From an uncultured Pelagimonas sp. (GTDB lineage: Bacteria; Pseudomonadota; Alphaproteobacteria; Rhodobacterales; Rhodobacteraceae), in assembly GCA_947497905.1 (NCBI GenBank), contig CANMIH010000016.1:33018-97017 (forward strand): a stretch of 64,000 bases of DNA. Direction: 5' to 3'. The position numbers and the translations under genes are program-made. Under the pieces are notes generated by a model that did not search any database, was not told the origin of the DNA, and saw only the letters and a program-made list of their open reading frames with translations. Shown one piece after another: positions 52,857 through 62,056 of the stretch (position 1 is the first letter of the stretch; each line of letters opens with the position of its first letter).

Positions 52857-53729
52857 TTAGCGCAGGAAGCCAATCGTATAGGTTGGGCTGATGTTTTCCG
52901 ACTGGACATAGCGATCAAGGGCATCTGGCTCGGGTTGATCCACGGTCTTGGTGTCGGCTTTGGCCAGTCCGCCGGAGATAAAGAGAGAATCGATGTCTTC
53001 GCCCATTGCCCCGTCAATATCTGTATGAGGGCCGTCGCCGATGGCGAGAATTGCGCTGTCAGGTACATCTTTGCGATGGATCGACAGGCGGCGGCGCGCA
53101 AGATCATAGATCGGAGGATGAGGTTTGCCAAAATAGAGGCTTTCCCCGCCCATTTCTGCATAGAGCTGAGCCAATGCCCCGGCGCACCATTCGCGTGTCT
53201 CGCCACGATCCACGACAATGTCGGGATTGGCACAGAGCAGCTTCATGCCCTTTTGCTTGGCATAAAGAAAAGGTCCGCGCATCACGTCCGGATCGGCCAT
53301 CGGATCTTCGGGACCACAGCAGACAATGCCTTCGGCCTCTTCCATTGCGACCTGTTCGATCTCGACCGGGTTTTCCAGAAGCTTCAGAGGTTCAAAAAAC
53401 AAGGTGTCATGCGGCTGGCCGATAAACCAGACTTTTTGGCCCACGGCGCCCAGAAACATGGCCGAACGCGCAGAATCGCCGCTTGTGGCGATGTCATCAT
53501 AGGCATCTTCCGGCACACCAAGTTTGACCAGTTGTTTGGCGACATGGTGTCGTGACCGCGGCGCGTTGGTCACTAGGATGACGGTGCCCCCGGATTTACG
53601 GAAGTCCTGCAGTGCGGCTACGGCGGAGGGGAAGGCCTCGACACCATTGTGCACACAGCCCCAGAGGTCAACAAAGAGCGCCTCGTAATTGGCGGTAACG
53701 TCTGAGAGCTTTTCGATAATCTGGGTCAT
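52857..53729 (-). CDS. HAD-IIA (NagD-like) hydrolase of the TIGR01459 group
   Basis: A 290-residue HAD phosphatase-fold protein. Motif I reads LFVDLWGCVHNGVEAFP, with Trp in place of the second Asp plus one, a feature of this group; motif II is VILVTNAPRSRHHVAKQL, and motif IV is AILAIGDGPHTDIDGAMGED. The C2 cap lies about 85-215. The substrate is unknown. The start has only a weak ribosome site. It is the next gene on the minus strand beyond the OmpA-family unit, 84 bp from it. Confidence 0.88.
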   Translation of the reverse strand: MTQIIEKLSDVTANYEALFVDLWGCVHNGVEAFPSAVAALQDFRKSGGTVILVTNAPRSRHHVAKQLVKLGVPEDAYDDIATSGDSARSAMFLGAVGQKVWFIGQPHDTLFFEPLKLLENPVEIEQVAMEEAEGIVCCGPEDPMADPDVMRGPFLYAKQKGMKLLCANPDIVVDRGETREWCAGALAQLYAEMGGESLYFGKPHPPIYDLARRRLSIHRKDVPDSAILAIGDGPHTDIDGAMGEDIDSLFISGGLAKADTKTVDQPEPDALDRYVQSENISPTYTIGFLR

Positions 53730-53813
53730 AACCGGGGCCTGTTTGCTGAAAACCTGCCCGGGTCATCCCATATTGTGACCGGTCTGGAAAGACCTCAGCC
53801 AAAAGCCCGGAGT

Positions 53814-54134
53814 TTACCGCAGGCTTTCGGCGTAATTGCGCAGCTCTTCAGCCTCTTGGCGGGCCTCGCGCAGCCCGTCCATGGCAGCAGAAAGCTCGGC
53901 CTCGGTCTGGGCCAGCTGGTTGGTTAGTTCGGCCTCACGCTGTTGCAGATAGGTGATGGCCTGATCGCGGGTTTCTTCCGCTTCGTGAAGCTCTTGGCTC
54001 ATCTTATCAAGCTGATCCATATCGGCCTGACTGACACGGGTGAAACGATGCACCAGCCAGTGAGCAAACCACCCCAGACAAAACGCCACAAATAGAATGA
54101 TGGCCGTTACCATGATGAACTGAGGTCTATCCAT
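53814..54134 (-). CDS. short coiled-coil membrane protein, function unknown
   Basis: A 106-residue protein starting MDRPQFIMVTAIILFVAFCL, with a single N-terminal membrane helix and a C-terminal coiled coil from about residue 38 (heptad pattern in MDQLDKMSQELHEAEETRD and ELTNQLAQTEAELSAAMDG). GGAAGGA precedes the ATG at 54134. Its start overlaps the end of the OmpA-family gene by 8 bp. It may bridge membrane and cell wall proteins; no family is recognised. Confidence 0.8.
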   Translation of the reverse strand: MDRPQFIMVTAIILFVAFCLGWFAHWLVHRFTRVSQADMDQLDKMSQELHEAEETRDQAITYLQQREAELTNQLAQTEAELSAAMDGLREARQEAEELRNYAESLR

Positions 54135-56076
54135 CGCTCGTTCCTTCCGCCGGGGTTTCAGCCCCGTCATCTTTGGCCTCATCCGCGGCGGCATCTGCTG
54201 CTGCGCCGTCGGCAGGCGGTTCACTGCTCGTCTCGTCGGTACCGTCTGCGGGTGCCTGCTCGTCTTCGGGCACCACCAAGGTGAAGGTGATGCGGCGGTT
54301 TGCTTCTCGGCCGTCTTCTGTGCCGTTGTCAGCAATCGGTTCGCTCTCGCCATAGCCAACCACTGTGTAGGACCGTACCGGAACAAGGCGGCTGAGCAAA
54401 GCATCGAGTACGGCCTGTGCCCGGTCACGGCTCAGTGCTTCGTTCATGACCTCGCGGCCCTGGCTGTCGGTGTGTCCGCCAATTTCCAACGGAATGTCAC
54501 CGCATTTCTTCAGCAGCTCGGCCAGATCGTCCATGATGCCTTCGGTTGTGGCATCCAGCGTGGCGGACCCCGGCTCAAACGAAATTTTCCGGGCACCGAT
54601 GATTTCGGTGATCATTTCGACGCAACGTGGGGGTGTCGGGATATTAAGCGTCGGATCAAGGCGTTTGACATACTCAACGTCAATTTCAAAGGTCGCGGTA
54701 TCGCCAAGCTTTGAGGTCAAAAGCTGTGCGATTTCGGCATTCAGGTTCTGATTGCCCGTTTTGCCGGAAATGATCACATTGTCCGGGGTGACGGTCACGG
54801 CGCCGTTTGCCAGAAGGGACAGGGCCTCGATCCCGGCCAAGGCCCGCACCTGCCAGTCCGCGGGCAGGTTTTCGGCTACCCGTGCGGTGGTTTTGACAGT
54901 GGTTGAGCCAAAACGAGCGCGGGCAAAGCTGTCGGCAAGCTGACGCGAGATTTCGCTGCCAATACGTCCGCGCACCTGAACCGGGCCTTCTGGGCTGCGG
55001 ATGGCGATAAATTCGGGTGGGCCTTCGTCCGTAACTTGCTCGGGCGGTTTGGGCAGATCTGCATGCAGTGCAAATACGGCAGGCAGGGTCGAGTCCAATT
55101 CGCCCACGATGCGATCAAACAGCGCCTGTTCCGTGCCCATATGGGCCACAAGCGAGATATCTGCATTGGTGAAGGTCAGGGTGCCGCCCCCCAGCTCTTT
55201 CAGCTTGCCGATTGACATGGCAACCGCATCGGCCCAGCGGCGGGAGGGTACGCCAAGCCCCAGAGTGCAACTGCTTTTGCCTTCAAGACCGGCGGCGGCC
55301 GCTGCTTCAAGAATGCGCAGGCTCGCGGCTTCGGTGTCAGCCGAACAGGCGTCAAACCGCACACCATCCGCGTCGATTATGAAACGCAAAGTGTAGGGTG
55401 AAATGACGGGGCGAGGGGCCGACAGGGACAGCTCAAGCTGAACATCCTCGGGGCGACGACGCGACAGGTGGCTTTCTAGGCGACGGCGCACCTGATCACT
55501 TTCCGTCATAGCCTTGATGGCCACGCGACTGGCGTCGATCGAAATCTTGGATCGGGGCAGATCGTCAAGTGCGGCAGCCGCAAATTCCAATGCATCTTCC
55601 CAGCTGTCTGGGGCGGGATAATCGGCGGCCTCGAGAAAGTCAGACACTTCGCCTTCGCCGACCACCTTCTGAAACCCTGCGATCAAGGCCTCGCGGTCGG
55701 TGCTTGACGGCAAGAGGCCGATCACAGAAATGCCAGCATCATTGCGCAGGATCTCGATCGAGAAGTGCGGTGGCGCAAGATCTTCAGGCTCTTCCACTTG
55801 CATCTGGTCAATCACGCGGGCGGCATCAACCACACGGCCCGCAGCAGCCAGAGCTTTGAAGCGGGCGGCCTCATCGGGTGCAGTCCCGATCAGAAACACC
55901 TGCAATCCATTGGTATCTACTTCGGTCCAGGGGAGTGCGGAGCGATCCATTTCGGACAGAACTGCGGTCTTTGACGCGTTCTCAATGACACCTGCGGTGA
56001 AATAGGCGGTTACAGTGCTGATAAGCCCTGCGGCGGAAAAAGTGGCCGCCATCGTCAGTAATGTGGAAAGGCGCAT
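54127..56076 (-). CDS. OmpA-family protein with N-terminal BON-like region
   Basis: A 649-residue protein: an N-terminal membrane segment or signal (LLTMAATFSAAGLISTVTAY), long BON-like repeats through about residue 470, and an OmpA C-terminal domain (about 490-600). The domain has ISFEPGSATLDATTEGIMDD, LEIGGHTDSQGREVMNEALS and YGESEPIADNGTEDGREANR, whose Asp/Arg residues bind diaminopimelate in peptidoglycan. A low-complexity Ala/Glu/Asp-rich tail of about 40 residues follows. It probably anchors the envelope to the wall, possibly together with the coupled coiled-coil protein. Confidence 0.87.
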   Translation of the reverse strand: MRLSTLLTMAATFSAAGLISTVTAYFTAGVIENASKTAVLSEMDRSALPWTEVDTNGLQVFLIGTAPDEAARFKALAAAGRVVDAARVIDQMQVEEPEDLAPPHFSIEILRNDAGISVIGLLPSSTDREALIAGFQKVVGEGEVSDFLEAADYPAPDSWEDALEFAAAALDDLPRSKISIDASRVAIKAMTESDQVRRRLESHLSRRRPEDVQLELSLSAPRPVISPYTLRFIIDADGVRFDACSADTEAASLRILEAAAAAGLEGKSSCTLGLGVPSRRWADAVAMSIGKLKELGGGTLTFTNADISLVAHMGTEQALFDRIVGELDSTLPAVFALHADLPKPPEQVTDEGPPEFIAIRSPEGPVQVRGRIGSEISRQLADSFARARFGSTTVKTTARVAENLPADWQVRALAGIEALSLLANGAVTVTPDNVIISGKTGNQNLNAEIAQLLTSKLGDTATFEIDVEYVKRLDPTLNIPTPPRCVEMITEIIGARKISFEPGSATLDATTEGIMDDLAELLKKCGDIPLEIGGHTDSQGREVMNEALSRDRAQAVLDALLSRLVPVRSYTVVGYGESEPIADNGTEDGREANRRITFTLVVPEDEQAPADGTDETSSEPPADGAAADAAADEAKDDGAETPAEGTSDG

Positions 56077-56136
56077 GGGCGCTCCGGTTCCAAGTAGAGT
56101 TCAAACTCTGATACGCAAGCTATTGCCGCTGCGCAA

Positions 56137-57105
56137 TCACGCGAAGAGCGCAGCGGCAAAAAATAGCACAGGAATAAGGCCTGCATCGCGATTTGAGCGA
56201 AAAATCCGAAGCAGAACAGCACTATCATCGTCTTTGAAGCGGCGCATCTGCCACATCAGGTGCCATCCCATGGCCCAGGGGCCTGCCAGCAAAATAACCA
56301 TTTGTAAGATTTCGCCTGTCTCGGTCGCCGTTGCGATCACCGCCAATCCCATGATGGCAACGGTGGCCACAAGAAACCGGGCAAGCCATTTGGGGGTATC
56401 CGATCCAAACAGGCGGGCGGTTGATTTTACGCCGATCAGTGCGTCATCTTCGGTGTCCTGATGGGCGTAAATGGTGTCATAAAACAGGGTCCAAGCCATG
56501 CCCGCCATGTAGAGCATGATGGCTGGTGGCTGAAGCTCTCCTGTGTGGGCGGTCCAGCCCACCAAAGCGCCCCAGTTGAAAGCAATGCCCAAGAACAGTT
56601 GCGGCCACCAGGTGAAACGCTTGGCAAAGGGGTAGATTGCAACGGGAACAAGGGCGGCTATGCCAAGCAAGATGGCCTGCACCGGAAAGGTCAGCAGAAT
56701 GCCGAAACTGATCAAGGCCTGCAGACACAGCCAGACAAGCGCCTTTTTGACCGTGACCTGACCTGACGGGATAGGGCGGCTGGCGGTGCGGGCCACTTTG
56801 CCGTCGAAATCGCGGTCGGTGATGTCATTCCAGGTACAGCCAGCCCCGCGCATAAGTACGGCCCCAATGGCGCAGCCAACAGCGAGCCAAAGATCATACC
56901 AGCCCATCCGCCCGTCATGCACCATCGCGAGCAAAAGCCCCCACCAGCAGGGCAGCAACAGCAGCCATGACCCGATGGGCCGGTCTGCACGCGACAGGCG
57001 TAGGTAGGGACGCAATCCTGCAGGAGCTTTGGTATCAACCCAATTGCCTGTCACAGCATCGGAAACTTGGCCCTCTGCCTCTGGTGTCTGCTCGGTGCCG
57101 GTCAT
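56137..57105 (-). CDS. ubiA: 4-hydroxybenzoate polyprenyltransferase
   Basis: UbiA prenylates 4-hydroxybenzoate in ubiquinone synthesis at the inner membrane. The 322-residue protein has the two Asp-rich motifs: NDITDRDFDGKVARTASRPI (about residue 105) and YDTIYAHQDTEDDALIGVKS (about 228), and about eight membrane helices. The ATG at 57105 follows GAGGCGC. The first 30 residues are a polar extension, and a GTG inside it is an alternative start. The divergent rsmE start is only 12 bp away. Confidence 0.94.
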   Translation of the reverse strand: MTGTEQTPEAEGQVSDAVTGNWVDTKAPAGLRPYLRLSRADRPIGSWLLLLPCWWGLLLAMVHDGRMGWYDLWLAVGCAIGAVLMRGAGCTWNDITDRDFDGKVARTASRPIPSGQVTVKKALVWLCLQALISFGILLTFPVQAILLGIAALVPVAIYPFAKRFTWWPQLFLGIAFNWGALVGWTAHTGELQPPAIMLYMAGMAWTLFYDTIYAHQDTEDDALIGVKSTARLFGSDTPKWLARFLVATVAIMGLAVIATATETGEILQMVILLAGPWAMGWHLMWQMRRFKDDDSAVLLRIFRSNRDAGLIPVLFFAAALFA

Positions 57106-57117
57106 ATGCTGCGCCTC

Positions 57118-57837
57118 ATGAAAGCCAAGATACGCCTTTATGTAGAGCACCCTTTGTCCGATGGACAAGCCGTCGATCTGTCACGTGATCAGGCGCATTA
57201 CCTTTTTGGGGTGATGCGGCTGGCGCAGGGGGCCTTTGTGACGCTGTTTAATGGGCGCGATGGAGCTTGGACTGCTGAGGTGGAACAGGCTGGCAAACGC
57301 GGCGGTACCCTGCGCTGTGTGACCCAAAGCGCGCCGCAGAAAAATCCGCCGGATCTTTGGCTCTGTTTTGCACCCATCAAAAAGGCCCGTACCGACTTTA
57401 TTGTCGAAAAAGCGGTTGAAATGGGGGCAAGTCGAATTGTGCCTGTGCAGACGGACTTCACCAATTCCGAGCGCATCCGTCAGGACCGCTTGCAGGCGCA
57501 TGCGGTTGAGGCGGCAGAACAATGTGGCGCGACCTTTGTGCCCGAGGTGGCCGAATTGGTGAAGTTCGATCGGTTTTTGCATGATTTCCCTGCAACACGT
57601 CGCGTGATGTTCTGCGATGAGGCTGAGGTCGGCGCGGCGCGCGCTTTGGGGGATGCACCACAGGGACCGTGGGCCATTTTGATCGGGCCAGAAGGTGGCT
57701 TTTCGCCCTCGGAACGGACACGTCTGCACGGCATGGATCAGGCGCATGTCGTGAGCCTTGGGCCACGTATTCTGCGGGCAGATACGGCGGCGGTGGCTGC
57801 GTTGACAATTTGGCAAATGGCTCTTGGGGACTGGTAA
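57118..57837 (+). CDS. rsmE: 16S rRNA (uracil1498-N3)-methyltransferase
   Basis: A 239-residue RsmE (SPOUT-fold) enzyme, starting MKAKIRLYVEHPLSDGQAVD. The N-terminal PUA-like part includes HYLFGVMRLAQGAFVTLFNG, and the SPOUT core has ILIGPEGGFSPSERTRLHG and VSLGPRILRADTAAVAALTI, the knot that binds SAM. An in-frame ATG at 57106 would add four residues; neither start has a clear ribosome site. Its stop lies 2 bp before the next gene. Confidence 0.94.
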   Translation: MKAKIRLYVEHPLSDGQAVDLSRDQAHYLFGVMRLAQGAFVTLFNGRDGAWTAEVEQAGKRGGTLRCVTQSAPQKNPPDLWLCFAPIKKARTDFIVEKAVEMGASRIVPVQTDFTNSERIRQDRLQAHAVEAAEQCGATFVPEVAELVKFDRFLHDFPATRRVMFCDEAEVGAARALGDAPQGPWAILIGPEGGFSPSERTRLHGMDQAHVVSLGPRILRADTAAVAALTIWQMALGDW

Positions 57838-57839
57838 CG

Positions 57840-58679
57840 ATGCGCCGCGCTACGCAACAGGACGAACCGGCCTTAAAGGCGTTTCTTGAACGTCATCTGG
57901 AAACGTCGATGTTTTTGTTGGGCAATCTCGAAACCCATGGCGCCGAGAGCACGAACCATTCCCATTCAACCGGGTTTTTCCTGCGTGAGGAGGCCGGGGC
58001 AATCACGGGTGTCTTTGGCTGTACCCGCAATGGCTATCTCTTGTGTCAGATACCGGGGCTCACCGCGCCAGAAGCGGAGCATATCGCGCGGATGTTTGCG
58101 GGCTATACCATGGCCGGCATCACAGGGGATGCCAAACAAATCGCCACCATGCTTGCGGCACTGCCGGTGCCCCAAACTGCTTGGCAGCTGAACCGTGTTG
58201 AACCGCTCTATCAACTTGAACTCGCGGATCTAGCTGCAAGTCAGGCGGATCTGCGCGCGCCGGGTGATCCGGATATGCGCTATCTGCCAGGTTGGTTCGA
58301 GGCCTATATGCGTGAAACCGGGACACAAGCTGCAGATGATCCGAGGGCGCGGGCGGAAAAATCGCTTGATGCGCCCTATGTGCGGATAATGTTTGAAGGC
58401 GATGTGCCTTTGGCCATGACGGCCATCAACGCGAAAGCGGGTTCTGCTGTTCAAATCGGTGGCGTTTTTGTTCCGCCTGAAAATCGGGGCCGGGGTCTTG
58501 CCGGTCAGATCATCGCGGCCCATCTCAACAGCCTGCGCAGCGAAGGGGTGAGCAAAGCGATTTTGTTTGCGGCCTCGCCGGATGCCGCGCGGGCCTATGA
58601 GAAAATCGGGTTTCAGCGCATCGGCGATTATCGCATTGCCATGCTGACCGAGCCCTTCACGCTGGAGTTTGCCGGATGA
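57840..58679 (+). CDS. GNAT-family acetyltransferase (two-domain)
   Basis: A 279-residue protein: an N-terminal half resembling an incomplete GNAT fold (MRRATQQDEPALKAFLERHL) and a complete C-terminal GNAT domain (about 190-275) with QIGGVFVPPENRGRGLAGQI (acetyl-CoA loop) and ARAYEKIGFQRIGDYRIAML. The substrate is unknown. It follows rsmE directly and its stop overlaps the next gene as ATGA. Confidence 0.88.
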   Translation: MRRATQQDEPALKAFLERHLETSMFLLGNLETHGAESTNHSHSTGFFLREEAGAITGVFGCTRNGYLLCQIPGLTAPEAEHIARMFAGYTMAGITGDAKQIATMLAALPVPQTAWQLNRVEPLYQLELADLAASQADLRAPGDPDMRYLPGWFEAYMRETGTQAADDPRARAEKSLDAPYVRIMFEGDVPLAMTAINAKAGSAVQIGGVFVPPENRGRGLAGQIIAAHLNSLRSEGVSKAILFAASPDAARAYEKIGFQRIGDYRIAMLTEPFTLEFAG

Positions 58680-59185
58680 GCCTGTTTCGACCCGAAGCCA
58701 CCGCTGAGATCGCCCGCTGGTCCGAGGCGCTTGTCGGTGCCGGCGTTCTGGCCCTAGGCCTGTACTGGAGCTTTTTCACCGGCGGGGGCCTGCTGCACTG
58801 GATCGGATACGGGGTTGCGGCGATTGGAGCAGCTTTTGTGTTTAGTGGTGTGCGACGCGCCCGATTTGGTGTCGCAGGCGACGGGCTTGGTGTTGTTCAG
58901 GTCACGGAACGGGAGATCAGCTATTTCACGCCTGATGGAGGGGGCGCGGTGTCTGTCGACAATCTGATGCGTGTGTCGATTGAGGTTTTGGGCCCAGAAC
59001 AGGTGCGCTGGATCTTTGTCAGCGATGAAGGCAGCCTTGCGATTCCCTATGATGCGACCGGCACCGAAGCCCTGTTTGATGTGCTTTCTGCGCTGCCCGG
59101 CGCCCAGTTTGAAACCGCCATTCAGGTGCTTGGAGGTTCTGAAACCCACAGCTCTGTGATCTGGCGGCGGGAAACTGTGCGCTAG
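58676..59185 (+). CDS. membrane protein of unknown function
   Basis: A 169-residue protein with two N-terminal membrane helices (ALVGAGVLALGLYWSFFTG and IGYGVAAIGAAFVFSGV, about 19-60) and a soluble C-terminal domain (about 65-169) of mainly beta pattern, LGVVQVTEREISYFTPDGGG. I recognise no family. The ATG overlaps the upstream stop by 4 bp, so it belongs to the rsmE unit. Confidence 0.82.
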   Translation: MSLFRPEATAEIARWSEALVGAGVLALGLYWSFFTGGGLLHWIGYGVAAIGAAFVFSGVRRARFGVAGDGLGVVQVTEREISYFTPDGGGAVSVDNLMRVSIEVLGPEQVRWIFVSDEGSLAIPYDATGTEALFDVLSALPGAQFETAIQVLGGSETHSSVIWRRETVR

Positions 59186-59285
59186 CGCAGGGATTGGGCG
59201 CATTGACAGTGCCGAAATTTGGTCGCATGGCTTAGACCCTGAGCGCCCAAGTGAGGCGAGTCTGGCAAGGTAATGTGGAGAGCCC

Positions 59286-60656
59286 ATGTCCATTCCTCAA
59301 TCCGGCGGCGGACCGATCGAACGCCATGAACAATTGGCTGAATATCTGGCGTCAGGCTGTAAGCCGCGCGACCAGTGGCGCATCGGCACTGAGCACGAGA
59401 AATTCGGCTATTGCAAAGACAGTCTGAAACCTCTGCCCTATGCGGGTGAACGCTCGATCCAGGCTGTTCTGGAAGGTCTGCGCGACCGCCACAACTGGCA
59501 GCCGGTGACCGAGGGAGGCAACCTGATTGGCCTGACCAAAGATGGTGCAAATGTTAGCCTTGAACCCGGTGGAGCGCTCGAGCTGTCAGGTGCGCCGCTT
59601 GAGACCATTCACCAGACCTGTGACGAGGTGAACGAACACCTGCGCGATGTGAAAGACATCGCTGACGCCATTGGTGTAGGGTTCATTGGTCTGGGCGCGG
59701 CGCCGATCTGGTCGCATGATGAAATGCCCTTGATGCCCAAAGGGCGGTACACTCTGATGGACAGCTATATGCAGTCCGTTGGCACCATGGGCACCGCCAT
59801 GATGCGCCGCACCTGTACCGTTCAGGTGAACCTCGATTTTGCTTCCGAGGCGGATATGGTGCAGAAAATGCGCGTGGCCATCGCGCTGCAGCCCGTTGCC
59901 ACCGCGCTATTTGCCAATTCGCCGTTCTTTGATGGCAAACCCAATGGGCACAAAAGCTGGCGGTCGCGGATCTGGCGCGATCTGGATGACGCCCGCACCG
60001 GCATGATCCCGTTTGTCTTTGATGAGGATTTCGGATTTGAGCGTTGGGTCGAATACGCCCTCGATGTGCCGATGTACTTTGTTTATCGCGACGGCAAATA
60101 CATCAATGCGCTGGGCCAGTCGTTCCGCGACTTCCTGAAAGGGCAGCTTCCGGCACTGCCGGGTGAAACCCCCACCATGTCAGATTGGGCGGATCACCTC
60201 ACCACGGCCTTCCCTGAGGCGCGTGTGAAGAAATACATCGAGATGCGGGGCGCAGATGGCGGTCCCTGGCGCCGTCTCTGTGCGCTGCCGGCCTTCTGGG
60301 TTGGACTGACCTATGATCAGACAGCGCTGGATGCGGCCTGGGATCTGGTCAAAGGCTGGGACGCTGAGACCCGCGAAGCCCTACGGGTTGCGGCCTCGGT
60401 CGACGGTCTGCAGGCGCAGGTGGGTGACATCAATATGCATGAGCTGGCACGTGAAGTGCTCAACATTGCAGAGGCAGGTCTGAAAGCACGGGCGCTGCCC
60501 GGCGCTGGCGGGCTGGTGCCCGATGAAACGCATTTCCTCAATGCGCTGAAAGACAGCATCGAGAGCGGCAAAACCCCCGCTGATGAGCTGCTGGAACAGT
60601 ATCACGGGGACTGGGGCGGCGATCTGAGCCGCATCTACAAAGAGTTCTCATACTAA
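59286..60656 (+). CDS. gshA: glutamate-cysteine ligase (GCS2, plant/alphaproteobacterial type)
   Basis: This enzyme makes gamma-glutamylcysteine, the first step to glutathione. The 456-residue protein is of the plant-like GCS2 form found in alphaproteobacteria rather than the E. coli GshA form. Landmarks are RIGTEHEKFGYCKDSLKPLP, GGNLIGLTKDGANVSLEPGG, ALELSGAPLETIHQTC, MMRRTCTVQVNLDFASEADM and PALPGETPTMSDW. It ends in a terminator. A gamma-glutamyltransferase is encoded 1.4 kb further on, so glutathione-type metabolism is represented twice here. Confidence 0.95.
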   Translation: MSIPQSGGGPIERHEQLAEYLASGCKPRDQWRIGTEHEKFGYCKDSLKPLPYAGERSIQAVLEGLRDRHNWQPVTEGGNLIGLTKDGANVSLEPGGALELSGAPLETIHQTCDEVNEHLRDVKDIADAIGVGFIGLGAAPIWSHDEMPLMPKGRYTLMDSYMQSVGTMGTAMMRRTCTVQVNLDFASEADMVQKMRVAIALQPVATALFANSPFFDGKPNGHKSWRSRIWRDLDDARTGMIPFVFDEDFGFERWVEYALDVPMYFVYRDGKYINALGQSFRDFLKGQLPALPGETPTMSDWADHLTTAFPEARVKKYIEMRGADGGPWRRLCALPAFWVGLTYDQTALDAAWDLVKGWDAETREALRVAASVDGLQAQVGDINMHELAREVLNIAEAGLKARALPGAGGLVPDETHFLNALKDSIESGKTPADELLEQYHGDWGGDLSRIYKEFSY

Positions 60657-60665
60657 ACCAAGAGC

Positions 60666-60692
60666 AACGCCCGGGCCTGTCTCGGGCGTTTT
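60666..60692 (+). terminator. Rho-independent terminator of gshA
   Basis: AACGCCCG (60666-60673) pairs with CGGGCGTT (60683-60690), followed by TT. The U-run is short. It sits 10 bp after the gshA stop. Confidence 0.8.
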
Positions 60693-60693
60693 C

Positions 60694-61266
60694 TTATGCG
60701 CGCCCCAGAACTTTCGACCGGTAATAGTCTTTGATCTCTGCGCGATGGGCGGCAAGCTCATCTGGTGTGCGCTCGCGTTCGGCCGTTAGAAGCACCGCAT
60801 AACTGTCGGTAGGTCTATGTTTGCGGCTGCCGTCCGGATTGAACCGAGGACCCGAGCGGGAGCTTCCATGAGGAGCCCCCCATTCGTTTTCCTCCGGCTC
60901 TGAAGGCAGGACAAGCAGCACAAGATACCAGAGCCAGCCGACAAGGGGAACAAACTGCACGAGCATCCAACAGCCAGAACGTCCACTGTCGTGCAAACGG
61001 CGGACGATCAAGGTGAAATTGGGCACAAGGCAAGCCAACATTAGAAACGGCGACAGATAGGAAAAGGGGCTGAACCCAAAGAGCATCTCAGTTGGTGAAC
61101 GGCCAATATTGATCTGGAAGAAGGTTATGACATCCCAAACAATCGCCGCCGACATGATCAACGCGAGGATCAGGTTGGCCCACCAGAATTCCGCCCGCGT
61201 GGCACGCCCATCCATGATAAATGCGTTAAACAGATACCGTTCCATTGCCTCAATCGGACCAATCAT
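60694..61266 (-). CDS. DUF805 membrane protein (copy 1)
   Basis: A 190-residue protein with about four membrane helices between residues 20 and 125 and a polar C-terminus. It starts MIGPIEAMERYLFNAFIMDG and has the DUF805 segments RATRAEFWWANLILALIMSA and RRLHDSGRSGCWMLVQFVPL. A GGAG ribosome site precedes the ATG. Its C-terminal tail, ELAAHRAEIKDYYRSKVLGR, is almost repeated in the neighbouring copy at 61375. Function unknown. Confidence 0.87.
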   Translation of the reverse strand: MIGPIEAMERYLFNAFIMDGRATRAEFWWANLILALIMSAAIVWDVITFFQINIGRSPTEMLFGFSPFSYLSPFLMLACLVPNFTLIVRRLHDSGRSGCWMLVQFVPLVGWLWYLVLLVLPSEPEENEWGAPHGSSRSGPRFNPDGSRKHRPTDSYAVLLTAERERTPDELAAHRAEIKDYYRSKVLGRA

Positions 61267-61374
61267 ACCAACTACTCCAAGTTACCTACACATCGTTGCT
61301 GACGGGAAAACACGGCGAAAATTAGACAGTTCGCGTGAAAAATAAGTGATACCGATTGCGGGTGGCGATCAATG

Positions 61375-61953
61375 TCAGGCTTCGACCTGATTCAAAACTT
61401 TCGAGCGGTAATAGTCTTTGATCTCTGCACGATGCGCAGCGATTTCCTCGGGGCTGCGGGGGCGATCAAGATCCAAAAGAACGGCGTAGCTATCGGTAGC
61501 GCGTTGTCGCAGCGTGCCATCTGGATTGTAGCGGGATGACGAGGCTGGGCTGCCATGGGCGGGGCCCCACTCATTCTCACGGTCTTCCGACGGCAAAATC
61601 ATCAGGATCAGAAACCACAGCCAGCCGACAAAAGGCACGACTTGTATCCAGTACCACCAGCCAGAGCGACCAGCATCATGCAACCGCCGTAGGGTCAAGG
61701 TCAGCGTGGGCACAAGGCAGATCAGCGCAATCCAAGGCGTGATGTACTCGTAGGGGTCAAAACGTTGGTAGGCCCAATAAAGGCTACGGCTGCGATACAA
61801 GTCCAGAAAGGTAAGGATATCCCAGACCAAAGCCGCCGCAGTGAGGAGGACAACAAAAAGTGTCGCCCACCAATACTCAGCGCGGGTCGCTCTGGAATCG
61901 ACACTCAGAGCTTTGAAAAAATATCGCTCAACGGCTTCGATGGGTCCAATCAT
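61375..61953 (-). CDS. DUF805 membrane protein (copy 2)
   Basis: A 192-residue paralogue of copy 1, starting MIGPIEAVERYFFKALSVDS at the ATG at 61953 behind GGAG; the longer frame to 62112 was dropped. Shared blocks are RATRAEYWWATLFVVLL, RRLHDAGRSGWWYWIQVVPF and the tail EIAAHRAEIKDYYRSKVLNQ. The pair is a tandem duplication with a 108-bp spacer. DUF805 proteins are common inner-membrane proteins without assigned function. Confidence 0.87.
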   Translation of the reverse strand: MIGPIEAVERYFFKALSVDSRATRAEYWWATLFVVLLTAAALVWDILTFLDLYRSRSLYWAYQRFDPYEYITPWIALICLVPTLTLTLRRLHDAGRSGWWYWIQVVPFVGWLWFLILMILPSEDRENEWGPAHGSPASSSRYNPDGTLRQRATDSYAVLLDLDRPRSPEEIAAHRAEIKDYYRSKVLNQVEA

Positions 61954-62056
61954 GTAAAGGGCTCCGCTTTCCAATAGGGCAATACTGCCTTGGAAAGCGG
62001 GCGAAATTTTGACTTTGCGTGAAATTTTGTGAAAAATTTCGTTAACTTTTAGTTCA

